Source: Allium sativum
Lineage: Eukaryota; Streptophyta; Magnoliopsida; Asparagales; Amaryllidaceae
DNA length: 64,000 nt
Direction of reading: 5' to 3'
Assembly (NCBI GenBank): GCA_030737875.1
Contig: CM060912.1
Coordinates: 460,850,310 to 460,914,309, forward strand
Below the pieces are notes generated by a model. That model did not search any database and was not told the DNA's origin. It saw only the letters and a list, made by a program, of their open reading frames with translations. Below, piece by piece: positions 9,041 through 21,700 of the stretch. Position 1 is the stretch's first letter. Every line of letters begins with the position of its first letter. The position numbers were made by a program, and so were the translations under genes.

Positions 9041-10040
9041 ATTTATTTTATCCATATTCACGTTAAAATTATATTTTTAACTATAAAAGATTTTATTCCA
9101 TTGCACATCACACCATTAATTTTCACAACACATCAATCAAACAAACAAGTCATCCATGGTATGTGGACGACGGGTGTTGATTGCTGCTAAGCACCGTCTG
9201 CGTCCTAGTATATATTTTAACTAGAAAATAAAATTCAAAGTGAGAAGTTCTCACCTTTGTGATCTACTCCGCCATTCTTTCCTTCTAAACGGTTTGGATT
9301 TTCCAGAAATTCCAACGCGATCTTTTCCTGCTGTATATATTAAAAATCGCATTATTAATATGATGTTTATTTTAAAAATCACATTTTTATAATGGCACTT
9401 CATGTATAAAAATCTTATACTTAATACTCTACCAATATAAAAATCATATTTTTATACATTTTTACTTCCTATATAAAAATTATAATTTTATAACGCTAAC
9501 CTCTATATAAAGATTATATTTTTCTCTCGCCATTCTCTATATAAAAATCATATCTTTATTTTCTCTATTATATAAAAATCATATTTTTACTATTTCTATA
9601 ATATAAAAATCATATTTTTATTATTCCTATAATATAAAAATCATATTTTTATTCTAGTTTAAACTAAACTAATCTAAATAAATAAGTTTATTATCTAAAT
9701 AAATTAATTTAAAACTTACGTTCGCTGTTCGAAGGGGGGAAAGAGGGTTCCTCATCATTATTGGTGGTCAGAGGGACTTCCGGTAGCGGCGCAGGCGAGG
9801 CTAGGGGTTCGGAAGAGGAGCTGAGGTGTTAATTGCAAACAAGAGATATTAAAAATCAGATTTTTAATTGGTGGAGGATCCGGGGTTGGAGATGGAGGTG
9901 CTGGGGGTGGCGGCGCAAGGTCGGGGAGGTTGTGGTGCGGGCCCAGGATGTCGCGGTGTTAGGGGTTTCGATGGCCTGAGGGTTTGGGGGTTGGGTTCTT
10001 CAACGGATAAGAAGGGGGGCGAGGTGCGAGAGAGAGGGGG
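9041..10040 (-). repeat. B 3' LTR, distal fragment
   Basis: 9041-9260 is the reverse complement of the LTR segment at 36560-36740 and 18790-19000 (shared GCAGACGGTG...CACCCGACACC region). 9724-10040 is GC-rich and on the minus strand forms the LTR leader, which ends in a donor-like GTAAGT at 9714-9719. The fragment stops at the T1 LTR on the left and S on the right. Confidence 0.8.
9350..9660. repeat. Array of ATAAAAAT/ATTTTTAT dyads
   Basis: About ten copies of a short inverted repeat of the form ATAAAAATCATATTTTTAT (8-bp arms, 3-bp loop) separated by short variable spacers. The same kind of array lies in the A LTRs (36230-36470 and 43330-43575), so it is an LTR component. Confidence 0.7.
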
Positions 10041-11171
10041 TGAAACACCTCACCTCCGTTAAGGTCACTCACAAAGGGAATGCCTTAACTTCAGTGGAGC
10101 ATTATAGGTAAAATATACAGATAATTTTCAAGACAGACATATAAACAACGGAAAAACTAAATTTATTTCATAAGTACGTGGTTCAGTTAAAACATTACAA
10201 CAACTATCTCAAACCATCTTCCAAATTATTACAACAAAATCTCTGTCTTGAATTAAAAACATAAAGAAGCATTAAAACAACAGTAAGACAACATAAATCC
10301 CCAAAAAGAGAGTATCCAAACCCATAGCCCAAGGAAAAATATTCCAAACAATACATCTACTCTCTTCAAGCTGGAAATGATCCGATCTAAGCTGAAGTAT
10401 TCCCTCCCCGCGAACCTGGGGGAGGGGGGGAACCGAAGAAAAGAAGATGAAAGAAAATGGGTTAAACATGAGTCTGGTAAGTCCAGTGACTATTTATCAT
10501 GTAAACAAGAAAAAGGGTTATGACATGAATAAACTGAATCTAGGACAACACCCTAGAAATAAGATAACAAGGCTGAATATGCTATCGCACTCATTTCACT
10601 TCTCTGCACCCCCTTACAAGTGTTTCAACTGGCGCCATGTGTTCAAGATGGATGATCCCCTTTTTATCGATCGGCTCCTACTCGTATACGTTTACCACTT
10701 GTGTCATTCGACCCCCGCTTGATTGTAGATACCTGTGCTAGTCCCACCATGGGGTGTATCAAATCCTATGGTGGCAACCTGACACAATTCAAGATGCACA
10801 TAACATAACTACTGATGCCCAGTGCCTGCTTTTTCCACTCCAGAGCACGTGCATGACCGCTCTCCATCGGAACCTACACTGACGCACCACCCGCCGTTGT
10901 TTTGACCGCTTATAATCAGCCCAGTAATCGTGCCCCACCCTGCCTAGTTCAGGGTACCGTAATACATCTATGTGGGTTACTGCTGAAATGGGTCCCCGTT
11001 ACTAGGGTTTCCTAATCAACATGTTAAAATGGTTAAGTGTTTTAAAATTAACCTAACCCCACCCATCAGTTTAGTTTACATGTTGCATTGGTTGAGTGTT
11101 GCCTTAATTAACTTAACCCTACCATTACTGTCTTAGCTTTAATTCATTCAGTAAAGCACCAACCACTCACA

Positions 11172-11356
11172 TTAGATATGTATTGTTGCAGTTGCTAGAT
11201 GTGCCGGTCGGTTCTGGGCAGTCTTACACCGCAACTCAATCTAACCTCGGGTTCTTTTCGGCTTGATGCACTAACCTCTCACATTAGATATGTATTGTTA
11301 TGGTTGCTGGATGTGCCGGGCGGTTCCGGGCAGTCTTACACCATAACTCAATCTAA
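11172..11356 (-). ncRNA. Paired 73-nt stem-loop units in S (putative structured RNA)
   Basis: Units at 11172-11244 and 11284-11356, 112 bases apart. Outer stem TTAGAT/ATCTAA in both. Inner stem of the 11284 unit is GTTATGGT/ACCATAAC, perfect over 8 bp, where T1 unit 2 has GCGG/CCGC: both members of two base pairs have changed together. The other unit keeps GTTGCGG with CTGCAAC through one G-U pair when read on the minus (sense) strand. Confidence 0.6.
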
Positions 11357-11722
11357 CCTCGGGTTAGGCATATTCGTCTTTTACTTAATTTACATATTTA
11401 CTTTTCCTATTTATATTTAAATTTTCCACAATTATTGCCATTCAAGTCATGCCCAAATTTTCCTTTAAACCATATTCAAAATTTTTGGTATATAAATTAA
11501 ACCATTTTTATTCCACTAATCATTCATATATTTATGGGCCAAATTATGCCGATAATATAAATTTAAGGTTTTTACCAACGTTACCTCCGTCATATGTTCG
11601 CAAAATTCACATAGAATGTTAGGCTCGTAACTTGGCCTAACTTATATACAAAAGGGGAAAGAAGGGAACATGTGCCATTCATACAACATAATAAGGATCT
11701 AACTAAACATGTGTCATATAAA

Positions 11723-12070
11723 TTTTGGCATAAAACAATGAACTTGCATTTTTGGTTCCAATTAACATGAGTCTTAAGCATATGAAATTACCCAAATCCA
11801 ACTAGGCATGTAAATGTAAACTTGCAATTTGGATCCAATAAATATGAATCTTAAGCATATAGAATTACACAAGTTCAACTAGGCATGTGAATGTAAACTT
11901 TTATTTTGGATCAAATAAACATGAATCTTAAGCATATGGAATAACACAAGTTCAACTAGGCATGTAGATGTGAACTTTTGTTTTGGATCCAATAAACATG
12001 AATCTTAAGCATATGGTTTTACACAAGTTCAACTAGGCATGTGAGTGTGAACTTTTATCTTCGATTCAAT
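11723..12070. repeat. 77-bp tandem repeat in S
   Basis: AACTAGGCATG recurs at 11800, 11877, 11954 and 12031, exactly 77 bases apart. Units carry AATCTTAAGCATATG and ACACAAGTTC, with point differences and a degraded unit before 11800. It corresponds to the ATATGCAAG repeats of T1, but the period has evolved differently. Confidence 0.85.
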
Positions 12071-12828
12071 TTTCATAGATCTAAATGTATAAACGTAATA
12101 CATGTCTTAGCCTAACAACTTGCATGTAACATAACATGAAAAAGTCACCAAATTTACATGATTGGTTTAACATCAACATAATAACCACAATAGCCTAACA
12201 ACTTGCATGTAACATAACATGAATAAGTCACCAAATTTACATAATACATGATTGGTTTAACACCAACATCATAACCACAATAGGCTCATAAGCATATACG
12301 ATAGAATCAATACAAGAATGGACATGAATCAGCATCATCATTATCTTATAACCAGGAATAACGCTAGTTTTCACTTTATTACCAATCATAACTTTTAATC
12401 GTTCACATCTAAGTAATAACAGACTTACAAACAAAAGAAAGTCTTATTTTCTGGGATCTGTTTTCTGAAATTGAAAAGCAATCCCTTAAAGAAGACTATT
12501 AATTCTCTAAGTTAGTTTTGATTCGTAGCTTTTAATTTGTTTTCTAATTGAAGAAGAAATGGTGGCTAGGCTAGAACGATCATGGACATCATGGTGGCTC
12601 CTTGGAATGAATTTGTGTGATTTAGGGTTTGAGGACTAGGGTTGCTTTTATAGAAGTTTAATCTTAGGTGAGCCATTAGATCATTCTAGGAGCAATCACA
12701 ACCGTCCAGACTAGATAGAGTTATCCAGAATTTCCACCTATGCCCTAGTGACCCAGCAACAGGTCAGAAAAAACTCAGCAACAAGTCAGAATCGTCACTG
12801 TTTTGGATCTGGGCGAGGGGGGTAGGTC

Positions 12829-12867
12829 GACCCCTGTATAAGGGAGGTCGACCCCCTGGTCGACCTG
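12829..12867 (-). promoter_or_regulatory. GTCGAC palindrome cluster in S
   Basis: Three GGTCGACC-type palindromes in about 40 bases. They lie upstream, in the minus-strand sense, of the TATA box at 12644-12653. Same position as in T1 and F. Confidence 0.5.
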
Positions 12868-13120
12868 GCCTGGGGCGGGAAATACCCCGCCCAGCTCGCT
12901 TCCTTGTCTCTGAACTGTTTTTAATTTATTTAAATTTCTGAAACTTCTGAGGGCCATAACTTTTTCATGCGTAGTCCGATTTACGAAAACTTGGACTCTA
13001 TTCCAAGCAGATTTTCAAGACGAACGCAATGGCATAACCCATTTCCTTAATTCTCACTTTAAAAATTAAGTATTCTTTAATTCGTTCTTTTAATAGACAC
13101 AGAAAATTCAGGGTGTTACA

Positions 13121-14147
13121 GGGGGGTGTGCTGCCGGAGATGGCGGCGCCGGAGCGCGGCGGCCCAGGAGGCAGCAACGGCAGCGGTTCCCCCCGTCGTT
13201 TGCTTTATATTTTTTTCTTAATCGGGTTTGACCGATATGAGAGAGAAGGGCTTTGTATATATTTGAATTTAATATTCAACAAAGTTATTTTTAAATTCGA
13301 ATTCCAAATCAAACTCACCGACTTTCATCCATAGCTAATTTCCCCCATTTCGAACGCAATGGGATATGTGTCGTGAGCCATTTTGGCTGTTACGATCAGT
13401 TACCGCTAAATTTAAAATATAAATAATTATATTTTAAATTCAAACGCACATTTCCATTTACTGGGCCCACATACAGACTCTAAAAAGTCTAGAAAAATTA
13501 ATCTGGCTATGTTTAGACGATACGGTCCTAACAAAACTAATTTCGTCCAATTTGGAGACCGCTTGAAAAATGGCAATTTTCTGGTCGATACAAATTGACT
13601 GAAACTGTCAAAAAACGTTTTCCTTCGCCACACTCACATGTTAATCCCAAAAATTATGAAAATTGGAATCTAACAATAATTTGACATTCCAGATCCTACA
13701 AAAGTGGTTTCGTCGAAAACAGAGGTCGTTTGCAAAATTTCCATTTTTAAGGGCCAAAATTCCATAACTACTATTCTGAATTTTCAACTGGGCATAACTT
13801 TTTATTCCCACTATGAAATTTCAATTTTTCGGATTCATTGGAAAGATATTTCCAAGTAGATTCTAATATTTTTGGTTTCGCTAAAATCCTGTTTATTTTG
13901 AATCCTGTACGTTCATTTAAAATTTAAAATCGAATTTTCAAACTACTGCGCCATTTCCAATTCCTTTTATAATTAAAAATAAATATTTATATTCTAAGAC
14001 GATTTGAATAAAAATATACATTCTAATTCTATTCAAAATAAACTTCTTGTCGTTATTATTTAAAATAATTCATTTTAAATATTCAAAATTCATTAAATTG
14101 CCAAAATGAAAATTTTAAAATTGGTTTGGATTATCCAGGTTGTTACA
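13121..14147 (-). repeat. B 3' LTR, proximal fragment (U3)
   Basis: Reverse complement of 34647-35800 in element A. It runs from the LTR start (TGTAACAACCTGG, read on the minus strand from 14147) through the duplicated U3 module (GACGAAACTA-type segments, about 13430-13760) to the TATA region near 13208 and the start of the GC-rich leader, where S is inserted. Confidence 0.85.
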
Positions 14148-14798
14148 ATCTCCCCCACTTTAAATATTTTCGTCCTCGAAAAGGAATGGAGCTGAAAGTT
14201 GTTTAACTAACTCACATAATGGTTTTATTAGATAACAAATAATCGTACAACACAACCATCAATCAATTAGTGAATTAACGTTTCAAATTCATAATTTTGA
14301 CATATATACAGAAAATCATGTTTTTGATGCCAATCTACAACAATAACCCTATCTAGTTTTGGTTCTCACACCAGTCTATTGGAATCATATAAACATCACA
14401 CTTTCGAAACTCGAACATAAATTCTGATGATGTCCGAACGATCATTAGAATCACCCTCGGGCGACTAGAGTGTGATTCTATATCTATACAGTATATTAAA
14501 ACTTCGAATACACGTCTGCAAGGCGTATATGCAAAATCTTTATATATTGAATTGTCCAAATTCAGTATAAATAAATATTCAAATACGTTGAATAAGGCTT
14601 AAATTTTAAAAACAAAAGTGGTTTTCATTTTGATTTTAAAATTAACACTCTTTTGACTCGTTCTAGGATACTACTGATCCTATCTCTAACGAGTAATTCT
14701 CATTGGATATTGCTAATCCAATCTCTGATGAATTCCTTCATTTGGTTCTAACGTGTCTTGTTCTCGAGCTCTGTAAACCAAAGCTCGGATACCAAAAT
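14148..14798 (-). other. B internal region: PBS, twin hairpins, PPT, no coding
   Basis: 651 bases between the two LTRs. On the minus strand it begins with TTTTGGTATCCGAGC, a Met-initiator-type primer site (14776-14795). Two stem-loops follow (14703-14721 and 14664-14682), then a block with GATTTTGCATATACGCC (14522-14538), then GGACGAAAATATTTAAAG and a GTGGGGGAGA polypurine tract beside the 3' LTR. The same order occurs in A and, in part, in D. No gag or pol similarity is visible. Confidence 0.8.
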
Positions 14799-17700
14799 TG
14801 AGACGACCCGAACTTCCCCGTGAAGGAAAGAACGGATTGCTTTGAGCACAAGACGAATCAGAACACAAACAGAAGAACATTTCATTGCTTATTACAACAA
14901 TTTCATCAGAATACAAGAATATACAGAGTATGAACAAATAATATACATTTACTAAACATCAGAGATTTACAAGTTACAATGCAGCGTAAAATAATACAAA
15001 ACACAACTGAAAAGAATATGCGGATACAGAGATTTCCGAATATCATTCCAGCTGTAAACCAGGATCCTGTGAATATAAATCTACAAAACCAAAACTACTA
15101 GCTGTCCGTGGAAAACAAGGGCACCCAGAGTTTAGGTTAGAACAATAAACTCCAGGTCAGTCATGTGACTGGTGTGAGAACTAAAACAGTTATTAATCTT
15201 TACTTTAAAGTTAGGTAAATCCAGGGACCACGCCGTATAACACGGAACGGGTTTCCTCCCTAGAATACTGGTGCATAAAACAATAGCGCAATGCTAAATA
15301 AAGAACAATGAAGCTATTATAAGACTCAGGTCCCATCACACAATGCAATGCAAGCCGGAGGATGTAGTTTTTACCTTATAATAGCCAAGAATGCTTGGTA
15401 CGTAAAATTTCATGTTTTATTATTACTATAAGTGATAGTGTCAAAATAGTTTCAATCATAAGTATCAATCATAGACGACATAAGTGCCCCATACCACTAT
15501 GTCGCCATATATAGGTTTACAATCAAAACCGCAAAATGTCATATTGGAAGTTGGATTTCCGTCTAAGAACCAAGGCAAAGGATCGTCCTTACCGCTTCGA
15601 GGCGCTCTAGCCCGCCCCTCAGGTCAGAGCTCAAGTGACCTTTGGATCGTCAGGGCCGGTCCACTCGATGTGGACTAAAATGCCTGAACACCGCGTTTCC
15701 CCGCCATATGGGGCGTCAATGAGCCAAATGACTCCATCGGTCCCAGATCGACTGATATAACCGAGGCGCCTCGCAATCCATCATCCACATAAGTAAAATG
15801 TCAGGGCTAGTAAAACGCTAACACCACTCCTAGCTAGAAGGAAACACATTCTTCTTTGATGTCCTCTCCCGTTTCTGGTTCACACCAGGGTGTGAGGCTC
15901 GCGAATCAACGCTACACAAGGCTACGCTATATCAAAGCCATGCTTTGATCATCAACTACAAGACTCTGCTTTTCAACAGAAGCCTTGATCATTTGCATCT
16001 CAGCATGCCACACAGAAAATTCACGCTATGCAACCGATGTCTACCAATCACATAGAATGAAATCCGATGTCAGACACACATCCATTTACAAGTTCGTTCT
16101 GGGTCTGAACGAAACCGGAGGCACCTTATTCCTCCCCCATATGTCCAATACAAGGGAGAGGCCCTTGCATATCCGTCGATCTCCAAGTACGTCTGGACGA
16201 TCACCACTTATTACCTCGCCTTGGATGTATAGCCCAATCAAGACATCAGTAATCATCTAAACGATGTGAAGACCTCCGGTCTTCAACCACCATCTTCATC
16301 CTCGACATATCATCGAATTAGTTATTCAGAATGGGATAAACCCGGTCATTCTGGATAACTCGCGTATATAATAAACAAGTGCTATAAAAACACAACATAT
16401 GCCTCATTCCAATCCAGAATATTTCTTTATCCAAATATTCATATACTTTGGGAAAGATTCCCATTAATTTTATCAAAGATAAATTCTTTAAATTTACTTA
16501 TAATCTTCCTTTGGATATCATTTCAATCTGATTAAAGATGCATTAAAACTCCACTTGGTTTTAATCTTCCCAATAATCAATATTAACGATTGTTTAACTT
16601 GGGAAATCATATCCAGTCTTTAACTGGGCTAAAGAGCCAATGCCATTTAAAACACGGTTCATGATAAACCCAAAATCACATTCCATTCCATCAGCCTTTA
16701 ACCGTAAATTAGCAAGTGAACAATTCCCTAAGTATTAACCCCGAAGGCCGAAACCAACATCAGATCAATACCCAGGAAATCATTCAACTTAACTAATCTC
16801 CAGTTAGTTTTTGATTTTCTTAACTCCATTGGGTCTAAAAATAGTATTATTAAAGATACCATTCATGACAACCCAAAATCTTATTCCGTTGTCAATCGGG
16901 TTAAAGAACAAGTGTTATTTTAAAACACCGTTCACGATAAACCCAAAGACCAATTTCAATTCCGTACCAATTAAATATTAATTAATTTGTATACTTCATT
17001 AAATCTAAATAAAAAGATTTAATCTTTTCTCAACTGGGTTCAAGAACAGTGTTAATGAAGAGACCATTGACGACAAACCCAAATCACATTCCATTAATTA
17101 TGGAATCTTCACGGAAAAACAAATCAATATATAATCGATAACAATTTCCATATCCGACTAATAATATAAATGGAATAACGGCAAAGCCTTTTAAATTCCA
17201 TATGTATTAACAGTCTTCCTCCACAGAATTTCATTTCGAGAATCGAATTCCATTCAATTCCAATTTAACATATTAAATTGGAAAACGTTACTTTGGAAAA
17301 TTCCTGTTAAATCTTAATAAAAAGATTTATAAATTCCAAATCACATTTCACTGTAAATCGGGTTGAAGAACGAATGTCGTTAAAACACAGTGCACAATAA
17401 ACCCAATTCACATTCCATCAGTCTCTAACCGTAAATTAGTAAGAGAACAATTCCCTAAGTATTAACCCCAAAGGCCGAAACCAACATCAGATCAATACCC
17501 AGGAAACCATTCAACTTAACTAAACTCCAGTCAGTTTCTAATTTTCTTAACTCCATTGGGTTTAAGAACTGTATTATTAAAGATAATTAAATAAAAGGCT
17601 CTAAATAGAAGATATATCGGCTCATATTCAATATCAAATTCTGGAACCAACAAATATCGTATTGGAATAACGATATGTATATATCTTCCAAATTCCTTCA

Positions 17701-18765
17701 CAATATCCGTATAATCCCGAAATCCAGTATCGAAATATTCCGAAGATAATTTCGATTCAGATCCATTCCAATTCATATATTGGAAATTCTGGTTATTTTA
17801 TAAACCATTTCAAACCAAATCTATTTATTTAAAAACATTGGATTTATTATTCTAGTTCATAACTAGTTCATTTCGATAAAAATACCTTTTTATCTTTTCA
17901 AATATGGAATTTTTCATCCCAATTCTTTCCAAATCATTTATTATGATTTTACACAAATTATCGATATTTTTAATAATTTTCTCAAGGCCCGTACAGTCGA
18001 TTTCCATAAACGGCCATCGAACTGAACTTACAGCGACCTTTTCCGAATTAGATTTGGACATAATTCCAAATCCAACCATTATATTCCAAATCTCTAGTAT
18101 TATTTAGAAAGCTCTTTTCAGTACGAACCCAATGGTTCCGGTTTTAGGAGAATTCGACACTCGGATCTCCCGTAATTTCCATTCGAAGTCAATGGTCGAA
18201 ATTCACGAACTACCGCAGCACGACGCGTTCTATTAAGACCATTATAATATATATATATAATATATATATATATATATTTCATCGATTTCCATTTAAAACG
18301 TATTTTACAAATCGTTTTTAAATTGTTTTCACAACAATTTTAACTTCATATTCAATTTCTAATCAAAATTGAATATTCCATATCATCGATATATAAATGA
18401 TAGTTTTTCAAAATATTGTATTTTGAAATCAACTCCTTTTTGATATTCAATATAAAAACGAATAAAATCTATATAAATATCATTCACATCAAAATGGCAT
18501 TAAACTAATCAACACGGCTTTATATATTTATATATATTTTCGTGTCCATCCCAAATCGGACATCAAAATCATATTTTGATTCTTTTCTAAATAATATTTG
18601 AAAATATTCGTTATTTTAAAATAATCGTTATTTTAAAATATTCATTCTTTCTGAACTGGAATCAGACACAGTCAATTACCATATAATGTGATTATATGGA
18701 TTTCATACACTACATGTACACAATAACAATCAAACACAATTAACCATCAACCAAAGTGCATTTGG
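14799..18765 (-). repeat. B 5' LTR, lacking its first part
   Basis: Reverse complement of about 37190-40714 in A, ending (minus strand) in CTTCACGGGGAAGTTCGGG near 14800. In the minus-strand sense it begins abruptly at about 18765, roughly 2.5 kb into the LTR, where an oppositely oriented LTR (C) takes over. A short (TA)n run lies at 18246-18282. A TTTTGTAG acceptor-like site occurs at about 15081. Confidence 0.8.
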
Positions 18766-18774
18766 TAGATCGAT

Positions 18775-21700
18775 AATCAAAGCATGGCGGAGTGGAAACC
18801 CAAGGTGAGAACTTCTCACTTTAATTTATTTTTCTAGTTAAAATATACACTAGAATGCAGACGGTGCTTAGCAGCACCCGACACCCATCGTCCACAGACC
18901 ATGGATGACTTGTTTGTTTGATTGATTGTGTTGTGAAAATTGATTGTGTGATATGGAAGGGAATAAATAAAATATTCAGGTGTAGAAATAAACATTTTAT
19001 AGCTAAATATATAATTTTTAACGTGTATATGAAATAAAATAAATATTCATAAACAAATCGAATGATTTGTTTATGTACACACACTTGACTGATATTGATT
19101 GAGACGATAAATTTTACACATCGCCCAACTGCACAAATAAAATTCATTATTTGTTGATTGAAACCCCACACGGGTATTGGGATGAAATTGGATATACACT
19201 AATCCCAATATTTAGTTGTATGTCAATCGATTAGTTGACAGACTATTATAAGCATTGAATATTTTTATTTAATGCTTATACAGTGTAGAATGCACTCTGG
19301 AAGATGGTTGACTGTGTTTGATTGTTGTTGTATACATGTTATATGAAATCCATACAATCACATTATATGGTAATTGACTGTGTCTGATTCCAGTTCAGAA
19401 AGAATAAATATTTTAAAATAACGATTATTTTAAAATAACGAATATTTAAAAATAATATTCAGAAAAGAATCAAAATATGATTTTGATGTCCGATTTGGGA
19501 TGGACACGAATATATTTAAATATATATAGCCGTGTTGATTAGATTAACGCCATATTGACGTGAATGATATTTATATCGATTTTATTCGTTTTTATAATGA
19601 ATATTGAAAAAGAATTGATTTCAAAATTTAATGTTTTGTAAATATTATCATTTATATATCGATGATATGGAATATTCAATTTTGATTTGAAATTGAATAT
19701 GAAGTTGAAATCGTTTTGAAAACGAATTTAAAACGATTTATAAAATACGTTTTAAAAGGAAATCGACGAAATATATACTATATAATATATATATGTGTGT
19801 ATATATATAGAGTATAATGGCCGGAATAGAACACGCCGCGCTGTAGCAGTTCACGAATTTCGACCATTGACTTCAAACGGACATTACGCGAGATCCGACT
19901 GTCGGATTCTCCTAAAACTGGAACCGTTTGGTTCGTATCGAAAATAGCTTTCTAACGAATATTAGAGATTTCTAATCTAACGGTTGGATTTGGAATTATG
20001 TCCAAATCAAATTTGGAAAAGGTCGTTGTAAGTGCAGTTCGATGGCCGTTTATGGAAATCGACTGTACGGGCCTTGATAAAATTATTAAAAATATCAACA
20101 ATTAGTGTAAAATCATAAGAAATGATTTGGAAAGAATTGGGATGAAAAGTTCCATATTTGAAAAGATAAAAATAGATTTTTACCGAAATGAACTAGTTTG
20201 GAATTAGAATAATAAATCCAATATTTTTAAAATAAATAAATTGGATTTGAAATGGTTTTAAAAATAACCAGGATTTCCAATATATGAATTGGAATGGATT
20301 TGAATCGAAATCATGCTTGGAATATTTCGATATCGGGTTTCGTGATTATACGGAGATTGTGGAGGAATTTGGAAGATATATATATATATAAATATAAATA
20401 TATCATTATTCCAATACGATATTTGTTGGTTTCAGAATTTGATATTAAATATAAGCCGATATATTTTCTATTCAGAGCCTTGTATTTAATATCAAATTGG
20501 ATTTTGGGTTCGTCGTGAAAGGTATCTTTAATACTGGTCTTGAACCGAATGGAGTTAAGAAAATTAGAAACTAGCTGGAGATTAGTTAAGTTGAATGATT
20601 TCCTGGGTATTGATCTGATGTTGGATTTGGCCTTCGAGGTTAAACTTATGGGAATTTTCTCTTACTAATTTACGGTTAGAGGCTAATGTGAATTGGGTTT
20701 ATTGTGAACTGTGTTTTTAACGACATTCGTTCTTTAACCCGATTTATAGTGAAATGTGATTTGGGATTTATAAATTTTTTATTTAGATTTAATGGGAATT
20801 TTCCAAGGTAACGTTTTCCAATTTAATATATTAAACTGGAATTGAATGAAATTCGGTTTGATAATAATCGAAGTGAACTTCTATGGAGGAAGACTGTTAA
20901 TACATATGGAATTTAAGAGACGTTGCCGTTATTCCATTTATATTATTGATCGGATATGGAAATTGATATCGATTATATATTGATTTGTTTTTTTGGGAAG
21001 ATTCCATAATTAATGGAATGTGATTTCGGTTTTCGTGAATGGTATCTTTAACAATACTATTCTTAGACCCAATGGAGTTAAGAAAATTAGAAACTAACTG
21101 GAGATTAGTTAAGTTGAATGGTTTCCTGGGTATTGATCTGATGTTGGTTTCGGCCTTCGGGTTAATACTTAGGGGATTGTTCACTTGCTACTATAATGTT
21201 AGAGGCTGATGAAATGGAATGTGATTTTGTGTTTATCATGAACCGTGTTTTAAATGACATTGGTTCTTTAACCCAGTTAAAGACAGGATATGGTTTCCTA
21301 AGTTTCAACAATCGTTAATATTGATTTTTGGCAAGATTAAAACCAAGTGGAGTTTTAATGCATCTTTAATTAGATTGAATTGATATCCAAAGGAAGATTA
21401 AAGAATAAATTTAAAGAATTTATCTTTGATAAAATTAATGGGAACCTTTCCCAAAGTATAAGAATATTTGAATAAAGGAATATTCTGGATTGGAATGAGG
21501 CGTATGTTTTTTTTTATAGCACTTGTTTATTATATACGCGAGTTATTCGGAAAGGCCAGGTTTATCCCATTCTGAATAACTGATTCGACGATATGTCGAG
21601 GATGAAGACGGTAGTTAAAGACTGGAGGTCTTCACATCGTTTGGATGGTTACTGATGTCTTGATTGGGCTGTACACCCAAGGCGAGGTAATAAGTGGTGA

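Larger units (their letters stand above)
10041..13120 (-). mobile_element. Solo LTR of Tekay-type family (S), TSD GGGGG
   Basis: Reverse-complement relative of the T1 LTR, 3080 bp, from TGAAACACCTCACC at 10041 to GGGTGTTACA at 13120. It is flanked by GGGGG on both sides (10036-10040 and 13121-13125), a perfect 5-bp TSD, with no interior, so unequal LTR recombination has removed the body. It sits in the GC-rich leader of B's 3' LTR. On the minus strand it contains the GTCGAC cluster, TATA box (12644-12653), donor GTAAGT, paired stem-loops and the polypyrimidine/AG site. Confidence 0.93.
9041..18765 (-). mobile_element. Non-autonomous giant-LTR retrotransposon B, interrupted and truncated
   Basis: Reverse-complement relative of element A. 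On the minus strand: a 5' LTR (18765 down to 14799, lacking its beginning), a primer-binding site, a 651-bp interior without coding potential, a polypurine tract, and a 3' LTR (14147 downward), broken by solo LTR S and cut at 9041 by T1. The minimal interior without gag or pol matches what is called a LARD-like element, although here the interior is far shorter than the LTRs. It must have used proteins in trans. Confidence 0.82.
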
